From NCBI GenBank assembly GCA_001898235.1, contig MKTN01000069.1:1-33219 (forward strand): a stretch of DNA of 33,219 nucleotides. The letters run 5' to 3'. Made by a program: the position numbers and the translations under genes. Positions 32,661-33,219 of this stretch are shown here, in pieces. Position 1 is the stretch's first letter. Each line of letters starts with the position of its first letter. The notes beneath the pieces are model-generated. The model worked only from the letters and a program-made list of their open reading frames with translations, did not search any database and was not told where the DNA came from. Source of the stretch: Gammaproteobacteria bacterium 39-13 (GTDB lineage Bacteria; Pseudomonadota; Gammaproteobacteria; Berkiellales; Berkiellaceae).

Positions 32661-33219
32661 TTAGTTTTTGATCGAAGGCTGGTTATTATAGAGCACTGTA
32701 CAATTGCGTCCTTTTTCTTTGGCAAGATAAAGGGCTTTATCGGCGGCTTGCACCAGCTTATCAACGGTATCAATTTCTTCGCTGAGCTCTGCTAAGCCAA
32801 TGCTAAATGTGGCGGAAAATTCAATTAAAGGATCGCTACTGCGATGGAGTAACTTTGAAAATCCTCGACGAATTTCTTCCAATTTTTTGAACACAGCAGG
32901 GCCTTCGGTTTGTGGAAAAATAATGGCAAACTCCTCGCCACCATAGCGACCAATGCTATCCATTTTTCGTAGACGTTGTTTGAGAAGACGTGCAAGACCT
33001 TTAATTACTCTATCGCCTACGGGATGCCCATGTGAGTCATTAATAATTTTAAAGAAATCAATATCAATCATCGCAAAGCTAAGTGGGGTTCTATTACGTT
33101 TTGAGCGAGTAATTTCTAGATCAAGCTGCTCTAAGATGCGAGTATGGTTTAATAACCCCGTAAGGCTATCTTCAATCATCTCTGCGCGAAGAGTACGTGA
33201 ACGTACCGCACGTGCAACA
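32661..33219 (-). CDS. GGDEF-domain diguanylate cyclase, C-terminal part
   Basis: The frame stays open to the window edge, so the N-terminal sensory part lies outside. About 185 residues are visible. A helical linker (VARAVRSRTLRAEMIEDSLT) runs into the GGDEF domain start TGLLNHTRILEQL. The active-site motif is GRYGGEEFAII, a competent GGEEF signature. The upstream RKMD, five residues before GGEEF, fits the inhibitory RXXD I-site. FSIGLAEL and ADKALYLAKEKGRN complete the domain. It should make cyclic di-GMP from two GTP. The input signal cannot be told. An ATG at 33179 is internal and not the start. Confidence 0.9.
   Translation of the reverse strand, partial: VARAVRSRTLRAEMIEDSLTGLLNHTRILEQLDLEITRSKRNRTPLSFAMIDIDFFKIINDSHGHPVGDRVIKGLARLLKQRLRKMDSIGRYGGEEFAIIFPQTEGPAVFKKLEEIRRGFSKLLHRSSDPLIEFSATFSIGLAELSEEIDTVDKLVQAADKALYLAKEKGRNCTVLYNNQPSIKN

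Overview
The window reads as a chromosome segment of a moderately AT-rich gammaproteobacterium. Two blocks follow the gene order that I recall from Pseudomonas-like genomes: rppH-ptsP-TSUP permease-lgt-thyA-folA on the left, and dsbD-aroQ-accB-accC-prmA-dusB-fis-purH-purD on the right. The tandem OmpA/Opa-like barrels with unrecognised helical, coiled-coil or Ser/Pro-rich proteins suggest a host-associated lineage such as Legionellales/Coxiellaceae. That placement is inference only, because no rRNA or tRNA is present to fix it.

Layout. Bases 1-267 hold the 3' end of gcvPB. Bases 511-6729 hold seven consecutive same-strand genes for signal-peptide-bearing, eight-stranded-type outer-membrane beta-barrels. 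The first carries a 40-residue stretch with 24 histidines. Intrinsic terminators fall inside the cluster (after copies 1, 5 and 7), and copies 5 and 7 share a near-identical promoter plus an upstream GTCA-N6-TGAC dyad. Bases 6879-13018 hold rppH, ptsP, a TauE/SafE permease, lgt, thyA and folA. Bases 13067-16587 hold an unknown 509-residue protein, a DUF374 acyltransferase and a convergent EamA transporter. Bases 16873-23140 are all minus strand: mutM, then the prmA / dusB-fis-purH-purD run.

Between prmA and accC, normally close neighbours, sits an accessory segment (about 23142-26564). It holds two unknown proteins, a Gdx/SugE-type SMR exporter, a DUF551-like protein and an unknown 362-residue protein on the opposite strand. 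The accC, accB and aroQ genes follow, then 1.24 kb without a credible gene (28847-30083). That stretch holds seven degenerate copies of a bipartite motif with a constant internal spacing. It is followed by dsbD, divergent cutA, and a GGDEF diguanylate cyclase cut by the window edge.

The intergenic spaces are rich in palindromic dispersed repeats of several families. The clearest is a pair of about 110-126 bp elements at 23142-23267 and 31973-32082, which share ends and internal sequence. I saw no CRISPR array, no transposase, no tRNA and no rRNA. The most unusual items are the seven-copy barrel cluster with its internal terminators and shared promoter module, the bipartite motif array at 29041-29960, and the repeat element that abuts the prmA start codon.
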